From Veillonellales bacterium (GTDB lineage Bacteria; Bacillota; Negativicutes; JAAYSF01): DNA of 46,336 nucleotides. Shown here one piece after another: positions 1 to 8,952 of this stretch. A program made the position numbers and the translations under genes. Location: assembly GCA_039680175.1 (NCBI GenBank), contig JBDKTO010000007.1, forward strand, positions 1 through 46,336. Direction: 5' to 3'. The notes beneath the pieces are model-generated. The model ran no database searches. It was not told where the DNA came from and worked only from the letters and a program-made list of their open reading frames with translations. How positions within the stretch are numbered: the stretch's first letter is position 1; each line of letters opens with the position of its first letter.

Positions 1-155
1 AAATCGGCGATGGTCAAAGGAATTCGTTCCCCTGCTTCGTCAACCCTTAAAATGACAAATTGTCCCGGCTGAGCTTTATGAGCAATCAAGGGCGCAGCCA
101 TTTCAAACAGTTTGACATTGGGCGCCAACTCTTGTTTTACAAGAATTTTATACAT
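1..155 (-). CDS. NfnA/SudB-like ferredoxin-NADP+ reductase flavoprotein subunit, N-terminal part only
   Basis: Only the first 51 codons are inside the window; the rest lies to the left. The translation begins MYKILVKQELAPNVKLFE and continues with a PGQFVILRVDE stretch, the FAD-binding start of the ferredoxin-NADP+ reductase-like fold seen in NfnA, SudB and PyrK-type proteins. The start at 155 is supported by a GGAGGTCA ribosome site. It follows the grdD stop by 14 nt, so it probably belongs to the reductase operon. In that setting an NfnAB-type enzyme could supply NADPH for the TrxB-TrxA-GrdA chain; this is inference because the partner gene is outside the window. Confidence 0.75.
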   Translation of the reverse strand, partial: MYKILVKQELAPNVKLFEMAAPLIAHKAQPGQFVILRVDEAGERIPLTIAD

Positions 156-169
156 AATGACCTCCCTAC

Positions 170-1324
170 TTAACAGATATACCCCTCTTTTTTCAAAATA
201 GCAACCGCCTTATCATATTTCGCTTCCGCTATGCGGATTACCGGTCCCGTACATCCCATGCCGCTTTCCGCATAGATGCCGTTCTTCCATAAGGCCGTTA
301 CGCCGTCTTCCAGGTCCATGATTTCGATACCGAAAATCTGCGCCGTAACAATTTCTTTTTCCGGTGCTTTGACTTTAGCTGTTGTTTCAGCCGGTTTAGC
401 TGATGCTTTATAGGCTGCCAGGATATCCTGAATACCCGCCTGCCTGGCTGCAGCAAATTCTGCTTTGGCCTTTGCAAATATGCCATTTCTTACGAGCTCG
501 GCGGCATAGCGTATAGCGCCTGCAATAAGAGGTGCACCGGAAGCACGGGATACAATCATAACAAGCTTTTCATAATCCTTGCCAATGCCGGGTCCATAGC
601 CATAGCCCATAGACTCATAGCTTCCGCCTGTCGTATACGAGGAAAGCATTTTTAAGAGGATATTCCCCGTAAGCGGATCGGTAACTAGGACATCCGGTGT
701 GCCTTCTAATACGTCGTTACCCCGCATAACGCAACCGCCATCAGCCCGGGACGATTCGGCAAAGTGAATAGGATACCCTTGAGCGGCCAGCTCTTTCAAG
801 GCCTTTTCCGTCTGGCGGGCGCCGTCTACGTTCAGAATGCCGATAGTCGGTTCAGCAATACCGCAGGCTTTCGCCGTAATCATGCCGTACACGGCGTTTT
901 TGATCATCCCTTCGATGCGGTCCGTACTGGACGTACCCGTCGTCGTGGCAATAAACATTTCCCGGCCTTTGCCTGGGGTAATGACCCGGCCAACAGTGGA
1001 GACACCGATCGGGAATGGGAAATGCATGGTGACAGCCCCGTCTATTTCATGAGCGTCGAGCATTTCTTCCATTTTCTTATGGCCTGCTTCATCGTCGTCT
1101 ACAGGGATGGTCGTAATACCGTCGTGCTCCAATGTTCCGATATAGTATACATCTATGCCTGATCTTGCCGCCATAATGGCGCCGGCCATGGAGTTTTCTT
1201 CACCGTGCTCGCTGCCCATGCCCGTCAGCGCGATCTTCGGCTTTGGTCCAAAGGATCCTGTTTCCAGTCCTTCCGCCATCATCAGGAATGTCTTGGCAAT
1301 CGTTTTCTCTATACTTTTCCTCAT
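170..1324 (-). CDS. grdD: GrdD, component C alpha-type subunit of glycine/sarcosine/betaine reductase
   Basis: The 384-residue protein matches GrdD, the phosphotransacetylase/PlsX-like subunit of protein C. With GrdC it converts the acetyl group held on protein C and phosphate into acetyl phosphate, which yields ATP through acetate kinase. The Glu/Gly-rich start (LETGSFGPKPKIALTGMGSEHG) and length are typical of the family. A longer reading frame reaches 1351, but the ATG at 1324 is preferred: it has an AGAGGTG ribosome site and sits 10 nt after the grdC stop, whereas the longer form would overlap grdC. The next gene downstream is the NfnA-like flavoprotein. Nothing looks degraded. Confidence 0.93.
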   Translation of the reverse strand: MRKSIEKTIAKTFLMMAEGLETGSFGPKPKIALTGMGSEHGEENSMAGAIMAARSGIDVYYIGTLEHDGITTIPVDDDEAGHKKMEEMLDAHEIDGAVTMHFPFPIGVSTVGRVITPGKGREMFIATTTGTSSTDRIEGMIKNAVYGMITAKACGIAEPTIGILNVDGARQTEKALKELAAQGYPIHFAESSRADGGCVMRGNDVLEGTPDVLVTDPLTGNILLKMLSSYTTGGSYESMGYGYGPGIGKDYEKLVMIVSRASGAPLIAGAIRYAAELVRNGIFAKAKAEFAAARQAGIQDILAAYKASAKPAETTAKVKAPEKEIVTAQIFGIEIMDLEDGVTALWKNGIYAESGMGCTGPVIRIAEAKYDKAVAILKKEGYIC

Positions 1325-1334
1325 CGTTGCACCT

Positions 1335-2879
1335 CTATTCTGCCGATTCATCTGGCATCAGGGAATGGGCAAAGTCCTTCATCGCTTTAGCAATCAGGCT
1401 GCGAACCTGCTCTTCCGATACAGAGTCCTCTTCATCCCTGCCGCAGTTAGGCTGGATCACGAAAGATACACCGTCAAACAAATCGGTCATACGTCCCAGG
1501 AACAAGCTGCCTTTGCCGATAATCATAATTCTCTTTATTTTTCCGTCAAGGATATCCTGACGGGCAAAGCCAACGGCTGGAACGCCTGACGGAATATGCC
1601 CCTGCGTCGGAGCCCAGCCAATCAGGCCGTGCTTCGTTACGAAATCCGTCAATTCCTTAGGCTTTATTTCGCCATGCTTGGCCGCCAAGGCACCAATCAT
1701 CTTGTAGTTAGCCAGAGGCACATCGCCGGCTCCGGCCGGCTTCGTAATATCGGCATTCTGCATTTCCGGCGAAAATTTATCAACATCCAATATATGAAGC
1801 CCGTTCCGCTCCAAGGGCTCGCTGACGAGGCTCGTCATAACCGCCTGCGGCGAGGAACCCGTGCCAACCGTATGGCGTCCCAAAATATCCAGATTAATTT
1901 CCGGATTGACGCCGTCATTGGCAGCGATAATGATGGCAAAGCCGCCCAGACAATCTTCCAGAATGGGGCAGCCCTTCTTCACATGATCTTTACCGTTCAT
2001 ACCCAGTTTGGCCGTGCATCCGCCGGCAGTTACAGCAACCATTTTGAAGGTGCCGGCCTTTACCAGCGATGCCGCCGTGATCATCGCATGGGTCGGAGCG
2101 GCACAAAAACCACGTACGTCTGAACCTGATGCACCTTTAAGTCCCGCGATTTCAGCTGCTGATTTAGCAAAGTTACCCCCGCCGCGCTGATTCATATCAC
2201 CACAAGCTTCTTCGGCGCAATCAATAACATATTCGATGTCGTTTTTGTCAACGCCAGCGTCCTTGACAGCATAAAGCAAAGCCAGTACGCTCGAAGCCTT
2301 GCTCATGAGATTTTCGTGCATGATGTGAGCTGACAAATTTACGTCGATAGCATGAGCTCGTTTTACGCAGCCGACGAGTTTGTCCTGTACATAGAGCGGT
2401 TCCGCTGCTTCGTCTTTTACATAGCCTTCAATTTCCGGCAACTCGACGCCTTCGGTAATACGGCCTACGATTTCTTCCGTAATAATAGGATCGCCGGTAA
2501 GAGTATCCTTCGTTGCAGCAACAAATTCCTTATCCAGCTTGACGACATCAAAAACATCACAGGCCTGTACTAACAGCAGAAATTCATTTTCCGGCATGAT
2601 TTCGCCAAATTTTCCGTAGCGCTTTGCGTTTTCCTTTTTTCCCTTGAAATAGGGAAAAGAAACATTGCGCAATTCTTCCGGATGAGCGTTGCCGATATAC
2701 ACCTGATTGGGCCAGTACGAGACCGCTTCTTCGTAAGTGCGCAAATGTCCCGGCAGAGCTTTCAAATATTCCGAATCGGGATTGACGATCTTTTCCGTCG
2801 TCTGGGTCGTGCCGTTCTGCATAACCATATCCGGTGTATGGACCAAAACATATCCGGTCCCTTGGATTACACTATTCAT
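1335..2879 (-). CDS. grdC: GrdC, component C beta-type subunit of glycine/sarcosine/betaine reductase
   Basis: The 514-residue protein matches GrdC, a thiolase/FabH-like protein. In the known system it accepts the carboxymethyl group from the GrdA selenoether as an acetyl thioester, and GrdD then releases it as acetyl phosphate. Family features include the start VIQGTGYVLVHTPDMV, the segment GGGNFAKSAAEIAGLKGASGSD and a Cys-containing FCAAPTHA segment in the thiolase-like core. It lies between grdA and grdD in the conserved grdA-grdC-grdD order. Together with GrdD it is the common, substrate-independent part of the system, so it does not reveal the substrate. Confidence 0.95.
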   Translation of the reverse strand: MNSVIQGTGYVLVHTPDMVMQNGTTQTTEKIVNPDSEYLKALPGHLRTYEEAVSYWPNQVYIGNAHPEELRNVSFPYFKGKKENAKRYGKFGEIMPENEFLLLVQACDVFDVVKLDKEFVAATKDTLTGDPIITEEIVGRITEGVELPEIEGYVKDEAAEPLYVQDKLVGCVKRAHAIDVNLSAHIMHENLMSKASSVLALLYAVKDAGVDKNDIEYVIDCAEEACGDMNQRGGGNFAKSAAEIAGLKGASGSDVRGFCAAPTHAMITAASLVKAGTFKMVAVTAGGCTAKLGMNGKDHVKKGCPILEDCLGGFAIIIAANDGVNPEINLDILGRHTVGTGSSPQAVMTSLVSEPLERNGLHILDVDKFSPEMQNADITKPAGAGDVPLANYKMIGALAAKHGEIKPKELTDFVTKHGLIGWAPTQGHIPSGVPAVGFARQDILDGKIKRIMIIGKGSLFLGRMTDLFDGVSFVIQPNCGRDEEDSVSEEQVRSLIAKAMKDFAHSLMPDESAE

Positions 2880-2944
2880 GTTGAACCCTCCATCTAGTAT
2901 ACAGATAAATATGTACTATTTATTTTTCCTTTTAAATATAGCAA

Positions 2945-2987
2945 CAGGGTGATACTACGGCGCATTATGCACCACCATACCACCCTG
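2945..2987. other. Hairpin in the grdA-grdC gap
   Basis: The 145-nt gap between grdA and grdC holds a perfect 7-bp inverted repeat, CAGGGTG at 2945-2951 and CACCCTG at 2981-2987, around a 29-nt loop. There is no T-tract directly after it on the minus strand, so it is not a standard terminator. It could slow transcription or protect the highly expressed grdA message. The role is not known. Confidence 0.4.
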
Positions 2988-3024
2988 CCAAGCCATCTCT
3001 TTCAGCCGTTAGCCAAAAAAGGCA

Positions 3025-3498
3025 TTACAGATATTTGCAATATTGATCACGGATTGCGGACATCTCGCTGACAATATCGTCAATATCAAGTACCATTTCC
3101 ATCATGCTGATCTGCTCTTCATATACGTCCGGATCAATTTCTGCCTTAATCTCCGGTTCACATAGATGGTATACTGTGAGTCCCAACTGGACTCCCGACA
3201 ATGGACCTGCAAACGTAGGATCACCTGCTGTTACAGTTTCAGCGGCCAAACCGGCAGCTTCACCTTCAGCTGCGCCCAGCAATACGACCAGATTTTCCGG
3301 TCCATATTGTTCAGCAAACTCTTTTACCCGTTTTTGGTTTTCCAGATCCATTGCCCCGGCACTTGTTCAAACAAAGCATTCAGTAGATGCAAATACTATT
3401 TCCGCGCCTGCTGTCTTTGCGCATTCGGCCATGGCAGGGCCAGGGATACCATCACGGTCGCCGATGATAACGGCTTTTTTCCCTTTTAGGATGCTCAT
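3025..3498 (-). CDS. grdA: GrdA, selenoprotein A of glycine/sarcosine/betaine reductase (UGA read as Sec44)
   Basis: This 157-residue selenoprotein carries the substrate-derived carboxymethyl group as a selenoether and is re-reduced by thioredoxin. The ATG at 3498 follows an AAGGAGG site. The in-frame TGA at 3369-3367 is codon 44, inside the classic Cys-Phe-Val-Sec motif ([14 protein letters not shown]). Without Sec decoding only the 108-residue part after the TGA is seen. A short TGCC-GG-GGCA inverted repeat follows the TGA closely and may be part of a bacterial SECIS element, but I could not fold a convincing one by eye. It lies between trxA and grdC. The organism must also have selA, selB, selD and tRNA-Sec, none of which is in this window. 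Confidence 0.96.
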
Positions 3499-3572
3499 AA
3501 AGATTCCTCCTTGTGCTAAATTCTGCTTTATGTCTAACTATTGCTATCGTAAAGCCTTTGTGCGCCTATAAA

Positions 3573-3890
3573 TTATAGGTATTTTTTGATCATTGCTTCG
3601 ATGTTTTCCCGCGTAGCGTCATCTTTTACGCATTCATCGACCTTTTGTCCGTTCTGGTAGATAGCCATAACGGGAAGTCCCAATACCTTCTGGCCAATAG
3701 CCAGGCGGCGGGCTTTTGTCGTATTCAGTGCGCAGAATTTAATTTTATCGCCGTACTGATCGGCATATCCATGGACAGTCGGCATGAGCGCCTGGCATGG
3801 TACACATCCATCTCCGTAGAAATCAACGAATACAGTACCTTCCGCTTTCAGTACTTCGTTTTCAAACGTTTGTTTTGTAACTTCCAGCAT
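3573..3890 (-). CDS. trxA: Thioredoxin of the glycine-reductase type
   Basis: The 105-residue protein has a thioredoxin fold with active site G-C-V-P-C (Cys29 and Cys32) in place of the common WCGPC. GCVPC is the form known from amino-acid-fermenting clostridia, where thioredoxin passes electrons to GrdA. It lies between trxB and grdA in the same direction, with a 74-nt gap before grdA. Its job here is to reduce the selenide-sulfide form of GrdA after each turnover. Confidence 0.95.
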   Translation of the reverse strand: MLEVTKQTFENEVLKAEGTVFVDFYGDGCVPCQALMPTVHGYADQYGDKIKFCALNTTKARRLAIGQKVLGLPVMAIYQNGQKVDECVKDDATRENIEAMIKKYL

Positions 3891-3929
3891 ATTATCTCTC
3901 CTCCGACTATTCCATGGAATAGCATAGCT

Positions 3930-4871
3930 TTATTTTTTTTCCGATAAATACTTCTCAGCCTGCATAGCCGCAATAGCGCCGTCGGCTGCTGCCGTAATGA
4001 CCTGGCGAAGGCTCTTCTTACGCAGATCGCCGGCTGCAAACACGCCTTCAATATTCGTGTGCATGTCGTCGTCTGTAAGAATGTAGCCGTTTTCCATTTC
4101 CACTTGTCCTTCAAACAGCTCCGTTGTAGGAACCAGGCCAATGAATCCGAATACGCCAAACAGGCCATCTTCTTCACTCGCTTCAACCTTGCGGGTTTCG
4201 CCGGTCTTTTTGTTTCGTACGATCATCCATTGTACAATATCATCACCGCCGACCTCGTCGACAAGCGAATCCCAGAAAAAATGAATTTTCGGGTTGGCAA
4301 AAGCCTTTTCCTGCAACGATTTAGCTGCCCGCAGTTCATCTCTTCGATGAATGACCGTAACATTCCGCGCAAACTTTGTCAGATACAGAGCTTCCTGTAC
4401 AGCGCTGTCACCGCCGCCTACGACATATACATCCAAATCTTCAAAGAATGATGCATCGCAGGTCGCGCAATAGGACACGCCGCGTCCTTGGAATTTCTGC
4501 TCACCCTTGCAGCCGATAGGTCTATGAGAAGCACCGGTTGCCAAAATAATAGACTTTGCTTTATATGTGCCTTTTGCGCCAACGACTTCCTTTTCATTGC
4601 CTAACAGATGCACTTCTTTGATCGTATCGGAAACCCGATCTACGCCAAATTTTTTTGCTTGTTGTGTCATCCGGGCAATCAGTGTTGGGCCTGATTCTCC
4701 CTCGAGCAGTTGTCCAGGATAGTTCTCAATTAAATCAGTGATTGCTATCTGACCGCCGTCCTGTCCCTTTTCCACGATCAACGTGGACAGACGGCTTCTG
4801 CCCGAATATATTCCAGCTGCAAGACCTGCCGGTCCAGAACCCAAGATAATTACATCATATAACTTGCTCAT
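3930..4871 (-). CDS. trxB: Thioredoxin reductase
   Basis: The 313-residue flavoprotein reduces TrxA. It has the FAD-binding GSGPAG loop at residues 11-16, the redox pair C-A-T-C (Cys135, Cys138) and a second nucleotide-binding loop VVGGGDSAVQEA near residue 150. It ends with the family's GVFAAGD FAD motif. The length is normal for low-molecular-weight bacterial TrxB. It follows the GrdB-like gene by 37 nt and precedes trxA by 39 nt, so it is part of the reductase operon. The electron donor is presumably NADPH, consistent with an NfnA-like gene at the operon end. Confidence 0.95.
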   Translation of the reverse strand: MSKLYDVIILGSGPAGLAAGIYSGRSRLSTLIVEKGQDGGQIAITDLIENYPGQLLEGESGPTLIARMTQQAKKFGVDRVSDTIKEVHLLGNEKEVVGAKGTYKAKSIILATGASHRPIGCKGEQKFQGRGVSYCATCDASFFEDLDVYVVGGGDSAVQEALYLTKFARNVTVIHRRDELRAAKSLQEKAFANPKIHFFWDSLVDEVGGDDIVQWMIVRNKKTGETRKVEASEEDGLFGVFGFIGLVPTTELFEGQVEMENGYILTDDDMHTNIEGVFAAGDLRKKSLRQVITAAADGAIAAMQAEKYLSEKK

Positions 4872-4908
4872 GTTCTCTCCTCTAATACAATGCTGCCAGA
4901 TAGCCAGA

Positions 4909-6225
4909 TTATTCTTCGATTATAGCCTGTTGACCTTCCGGCGGTACTTTTTCGAGCATGTTGAGAGCCTGTTTGACTCTGCGTTCTCTATAGGCTTGTT
5001 CGCTTGGAAGCGGTAATGTTGGATCACCAAATACATGCAGTACGCTATTACCTCTTAAAATACGGTTGGAACCGATGCCCTCCGCAATCTTCGTTAAGTT
5101 AGTTACTTGAATTACCGGGATACCGGCACGTTGAATTTCTTTTGTAATCATGGAACCTCCACGACTGCTGGTGCCTCACGTGGATGTTTCGATAGCCGCG
5201 TCGCATTCATCGGACAGTAATGCCTGTGCTATCCCCTCGCCAAATTTCTTACATTTATCCATCGGCGTCATAACACCCGCCGTGGAATAGATGACATCAT
5301 CTAATGCTCCTACAACGCCTTCTTTAACAAGCTTACGCATGGCGTCCACCGGAACGAGACGGTTCGGATCCTGTAATACAAATGCATTGTTATAGCCTTG
5401 ATGACTAACTTCCCAATCTTTCGGATTCAACGCATCCATACCTTCAATGGAATACCGTTTAAAAGCCTTAGAATTAGTTGGGACCTGATTATCCGGATTG
5501 CCAAAGGGAACCAGACCACCGTCGGTAACAAGACCAATCTTACATTCGGCCAAGGGTTTTTTCAAAACAGGAATCGGTATTTCTTCATGGTTCGGCATGA
5601 TGACTTCCGTCTTGAATGGCTTGCCGTAATACTTATCAAGCAGCATATTGATGCCGCGGGTCGCTCCCGGGATGGAATAATCAATGGGAACCGCCGGGCC
5701 GCTGCCATGATAATGTTCCGCCTTGCCATCGCCAATGTTATCGCCGACAATAAGACGCTTTGCAAATACTGCGACTTCGCCCAGAACTTTACGCATATTT
5801 CTCGCGTTGTTATCACTCTGAAGAATATAGCAGCGATTCTTATAGAGATCGGTACCAGGGTTTTCGGCGAATAATGCCGTCACAGCAGGAATCTTAAGCT
5901 GCTCCGTAATGGCAGCTGTAGTGGCGCCGCACCCTAACCCATACCGACCTGCGTTAAAGCCAGGACCGGCAACAAATAGATCCGCCTTTGCCTTTTTTAC
6001 TATTTGTACAATTTGCGGAATAATTTCTGCAGTTTTTTCGGCGATCGTGTTATCACCGCATATGATGGTCTCAACAATTTCATAGCCTTCACCCAAATCA
6101 TGAGCAAGACCTACGCCGGGACCTACGGGACCCGTTTTAGTGGACAGGCCTACACTGGCCGTATCTTCGCCGCCCATGCCGGCATAAAACTGATTGATGT
6201 AATGAACAACTTTCTTTTTAGCCAT
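4909..6225 (-). CDS. Selenocysteine-containing GrdB/GrdF/GrdH-like subunit of protein B (UGA read as Sec350)
   Basis: This is the substrate-activating selenoprotein subunit of protein B, 438 residues when the in-frame TGA at 5178-5176 (codon 350) is read as Sec. As plain ORFs the gene splits into an N-terminal 350-residue and a C-terminal 80-residue piece. The N-terminus has the family pattern VVHYINQFYAG-GGEDTA and later GPGFNAGRYGLGCGA. The Sec region reads ETST-U-GTSSRGG-SMITKEIQRAGIPV. In the GrdB I recall the motif is U-x-x-C-x-x-C; here both cysteine positions are Ser and Gly. The ATG at 6225 is chosen over 6237 because it starts 2 nt after the upstream stop and has an AGGAG site. The substrate cannot be assigned from sequence. 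Confidence 0.92.
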
Positions 6226-6227
6226 AT

Positions 6228-7502
6228 TTAGCAGCACTCCTTTCTTGGAATATCGGCATCAGTCGTTTCATAGAAATCACCGAGTTGTGACCAGATACCT
6301 TGATAGCAGAAATTCGTTTCATGTGTAAACGGTCCCCACGGATTCAGGCCGAGCAAGCACGGTACATTCGCCTTTTCACCGATGAGTCGAGAAACTTTTG
6401 GATGGTCAAGCGTCCAGTTTCTGCCGCTGTTGATGACAGCATCGACCTTCGGGTCGGCAATAACCAGCATGTCACCGGGTTCGTCATTCGATACTGCCGA
6501 AAAATTCAAAGCAGCCGGCATACCCATTTTTTGGCACCAATTGAACGCTAAAGCCGAATCTAACTGGCAGTGGCCCATACCGGACTTATTTAACATGACG
6601 CAATCCGCATGCAATGTTTCTTTGCATAACGTTGCGGCGATCATACCCATTGTATCTTTGCCATCGATCTTCATAACATTGTTGGCATAGACGATGCCAA
6701 CAAATTCAAGATCTTTGCCGTGCCGCTTCATCAATTCTTTGATATAAACTTCATTTTGCAGAAAATAGTTCGGCTCCCAATACCGCTCGACGATAGCGCC
6801 GTCGAGTATTTCCGTCGGCTGTACAACAATGGGCAGATAATTCAAGGCACTCTGGCCGTAATACAGGAAATTCCAGGTATCATGGGAAGCGATCTGTGTA
6901 AGTAAATATGCCACCTTCGGCAGTGGTTTACCGTCCGGTCCGGGACCTACTGGACCGAGCTCGAACGTTTCTGTTTCATCCGGCTTCATATTAATGGCCA
7001 TTTTAGCCAAAAATACGTTCAGGGACAATGAGGAATGCTTCAATGCTTCGGCATAACTTAGAGCGGATACTCCTTCGCCTGGCGTTGCATCCAGACAGAT
7101 ATGATAATGTCTGGAGAAATTGCTGTATTTTGCGCAGGGGCCTCCCATGTCCAGATAATATTTTACATTGCATTTAGCGTAGTAAATATCGGAAACGACA
7201 ACGCCTTTCAAGGCTACAGTCCTGCCATCTCCTGCCGGGGCCAGTTTCCCCCAGATGCCGGGATAAGATTCTTCCGGATGATCTGCCTTGCAGCGGGGCT
7301 GCATGACATCATGGATGCCGAGAATACGGCAATCTTCTCCGGGACTTGCAATTTTAATGTCGATCGTGCCAAACAGATCACTGGCAGCAACTTTGATCAG
7401 TTCTTCCTTGTTTACAGTCAAAACGCCGTTAACCAACGAGGTCTGATCGCCAAACTTAACATCATGGACGCGAATATAATCGATCTGGAGACGTTTGCTC
7501 AT
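6228..7502 (-). CDS. GrdE/GrdG/GrdI-like protein B subunit lacking the pyruvoyl-precursor cysteine
   Basis: This 424-residue protein is the partner of the Sec-containing subunit in the substrate-specific protein B. Family marks are an N-terminal RVHDVKFGDQT and VNKEELI, then LPIVVQPTEILDGAIV near residues 222-238 and RHGKDLEFVGIV near 260-270. In GrdE a proprotein is cleaved before a Cys (Asn-Cys) just after the DGAVV-like segment to form a pyruvoyl cofactor. Here that segment continues ERYWEPNYFLQNEVY, and there is no Cys at all between about residue 136 and residue 293. Either no pyruvoyl group is made, or the chemistry differs. The C-terminal half also departs from GrdE as I remember it. 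The stop lies 2 nt before the next start, so translation is probably coupled. Confidence 0.88.
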   Translation of the reverse strand: MSKRLQIDYIRVHDVKFGDQTSLVNGVLTVNKEELIKVAASDLFGTIDIKIASPGEDCRILGIHDVMQPRCKADHPEESYPGIWGKLAPAGDGRTVALKGVVVSDIYYAKCNVKYYLDMGGPCAKYSNFSRHYHICLDATPGEGVSALSYAEALKHSSLSLNVFLAKMAINMKPDETETFELGPVGPGPDGKPLPKVAYLLTQIASHDTWNFLYYGQSALNYLPIVVQPTEILDGAIVERYWEPNYFLQNEVYIKELMKRHGKDLEFVGIVYANNVMKIDGKDTMGMIAATLCKETLHADCVMLNKSGMGHCQLDSALAFNWCQKMGMPAALNFSAVSNDEPGDMLVIADPKVDAVINSGRNWTLDHPKVSRLIGEKANVPCLLGLNPWGPFTHETNFCYQGIWSQLGDFYETTDADIPRKECC

Positions 7503-7577
7503 ACATAACTCCTTCCTTTCTTTTAATTTTTTTATTTTCAGCTATAACCCGGCCCGTAGGCCGGAATATATGCTGAA

Positions 7578-8828
7578 TTAGCCTTTGCAAGATTTACCGT
7601 CTTTCTTGTAAATAGTGCCGTCTTTCATGACAAAGTTGATGTTCTGCGGTGCCATGACGCTCATATCGGCAATGGGATCCCCATCAATAGCAACAATATC
7701 GGCCAGCTTGCCGGCTTCGATAGTGCCGAGACGATCGTTCCAATCCATGAATTCCGCACAATAGCGAGTTGCGCCTAAAAGTGTATCTTCCGGTGTAATC
7801 CCTGCATCAGACATGCATTTGAACTCACCGTGCTGCTGGCCATGAACCATAAGCGGAGTCCCCGTATCGGTACCAAACAAACAACGTACGCCGCGATCAT
7901 ATATCTTTTTAATATTGGTTGCATGTTTTGGTACCAAAAACGAAGCCTTGGCTATGATAGAATCGGAAATGCCTCTTTCTTTGCCATGAAGCATCACGCC
8001 GCGGAATGTAAGGAGCGTAGGAACCGCCAAAACGTTATTCTTCAGCATATAATCGATGCATTCGTCATCGGCAAGAGTGCAATGTTCAATCGACGAAATA
8101 CCCGCCTTGGCTGCATCTTTGATACCGGCAGTGCCATGAGCATGGCAGGAAATTTTAACATGATGCATCTTTGCAACATCAACGGCTGCTTTGATTTCAT
8201 CATAATCCATATTTTGTCCGCCCACGTCGCCGCTATTGCTATATACGCCGCCCGTTACCATGATTTTCAGAAAGTCGATGCCGTATTTCAGCATCGTACG
8301 GCAGGCGGTCCGTACTTCATAAGGACTATCAGCCGAATTGACCGGCTTAAAGCATTGCTGACCAAAGGTCTCCTGCGGATAGCCCATCGACATATGGCCA
8401 CCCGTCTGTGTAATATACATGCCGCTTGTAAAAATACGAGGGCCCCAGACAATACCTTGGTTGATGGCATCACGGATGCATTGACTGCCTCTTACTGTCG
8501 GATATCCGAGATCACGAACAGTAGTAAAACCTGCCATCAGGTCTGCCTGAACATTCCGTAAGGCTTTCATAGCAACTAACCCGGCCGGGTCATTGACTTC
8601 GCTGATCGAAGGTCCGCCGCCAAAAGCGATATGCACATGTCCGTCAATCAAACCCGGCATAACAAATTTATCGGACATATCCAGAACTTCTTCACCCGGC
8701 GCAGGCTTGTAAGCTGCTAAGTCCAATATTTCCTGGATTTTATTTTCTTTTACACGAATAACCTTATTTTTTGTCACCTTTCCCTCTACCGCATCAAACA
8801 ATTTACCACATTTGATTGCTATTGCCAT
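7578..8828 (-). CDS. Metal-dependent amidohydrolase, imidazolonepropionase/Xaa-dipeptidase-like
   Basis: The 416-residue protein is a complete amidohydrolase-superfamily TIM barrel: H-x-H at residues 64-66 (GLIDGHVHIAFGG), the likely carboxylated Lys188 in FLKIMVTGG, His229 in SCHAHGT, His249 in SIEHC and Asp321 in LFGTDTGTP. All binuclear metal ligands are present, so it should be active. The closest type I recognise is the cytosolic family of imidazolonepropionase-like and Xaa-Pro/Xaa-Arg dipeptidase enzymes. It is the first gene before the protein B subunits, with a 75-nt gap. It probably hydrolyses an amide or cyclic amide to release the amine that the reductase then cleaves; the substrate is inference. 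Confidence 0.85.
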   Translation of the reverse strand: MAIAIKCGKLFDAVEGKVTKNKVIRVKENKIQEILDLAAYKPAPGEEVLDMSDKFVMPGLIDGHVHIAFGGGPSISEVNDPAGLVAMKALRNVQADLMAGFTTVRDLGYPTVRGSQCIRDAINQGIVWGPRIFTSGMYITQTGGHMSMGYPQETFGQQCFKPVNSADSPYEVRTACRTMLKYGIDFLKIMVTGGVYSNSGDVGGQNMDYDEIKAAVDVAKMHHVKISCHAHGTAGIKDAAKAGISSIEHCTLADDECIDYMLKNNVLAVPTLLTFRGVMLHGKERGISDSIIAKASFLVPKHATNIKKIYDRGVRCLFGTDTGTPLMVHGQQHGEFKCMSDAGITPEDTLLGATRYCAEFMDWNDRLGTIEAGKLADIVAIDGDPIADMSVMAPQNINFVMKDGTIYKKDGKSCKG

Positions 8829-8952
8829 TGTTCTTCCCCCTTTTCACAATTTAATATCAGTAATAGAATCTTCAGCCGGACACCAGCCCGCTCACTTCCT
8901 TTCTTTTATGAAAATAATACCTTCCTCCTTCCGCTTGCAGTTTCATAATGGA

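Noticed and set aside
764-1589. Plus-strand open frames opposite grdD and grdC
   Set aside because: They are antisense shadows of well-supported genes with no ribosome site or recognisable domain.
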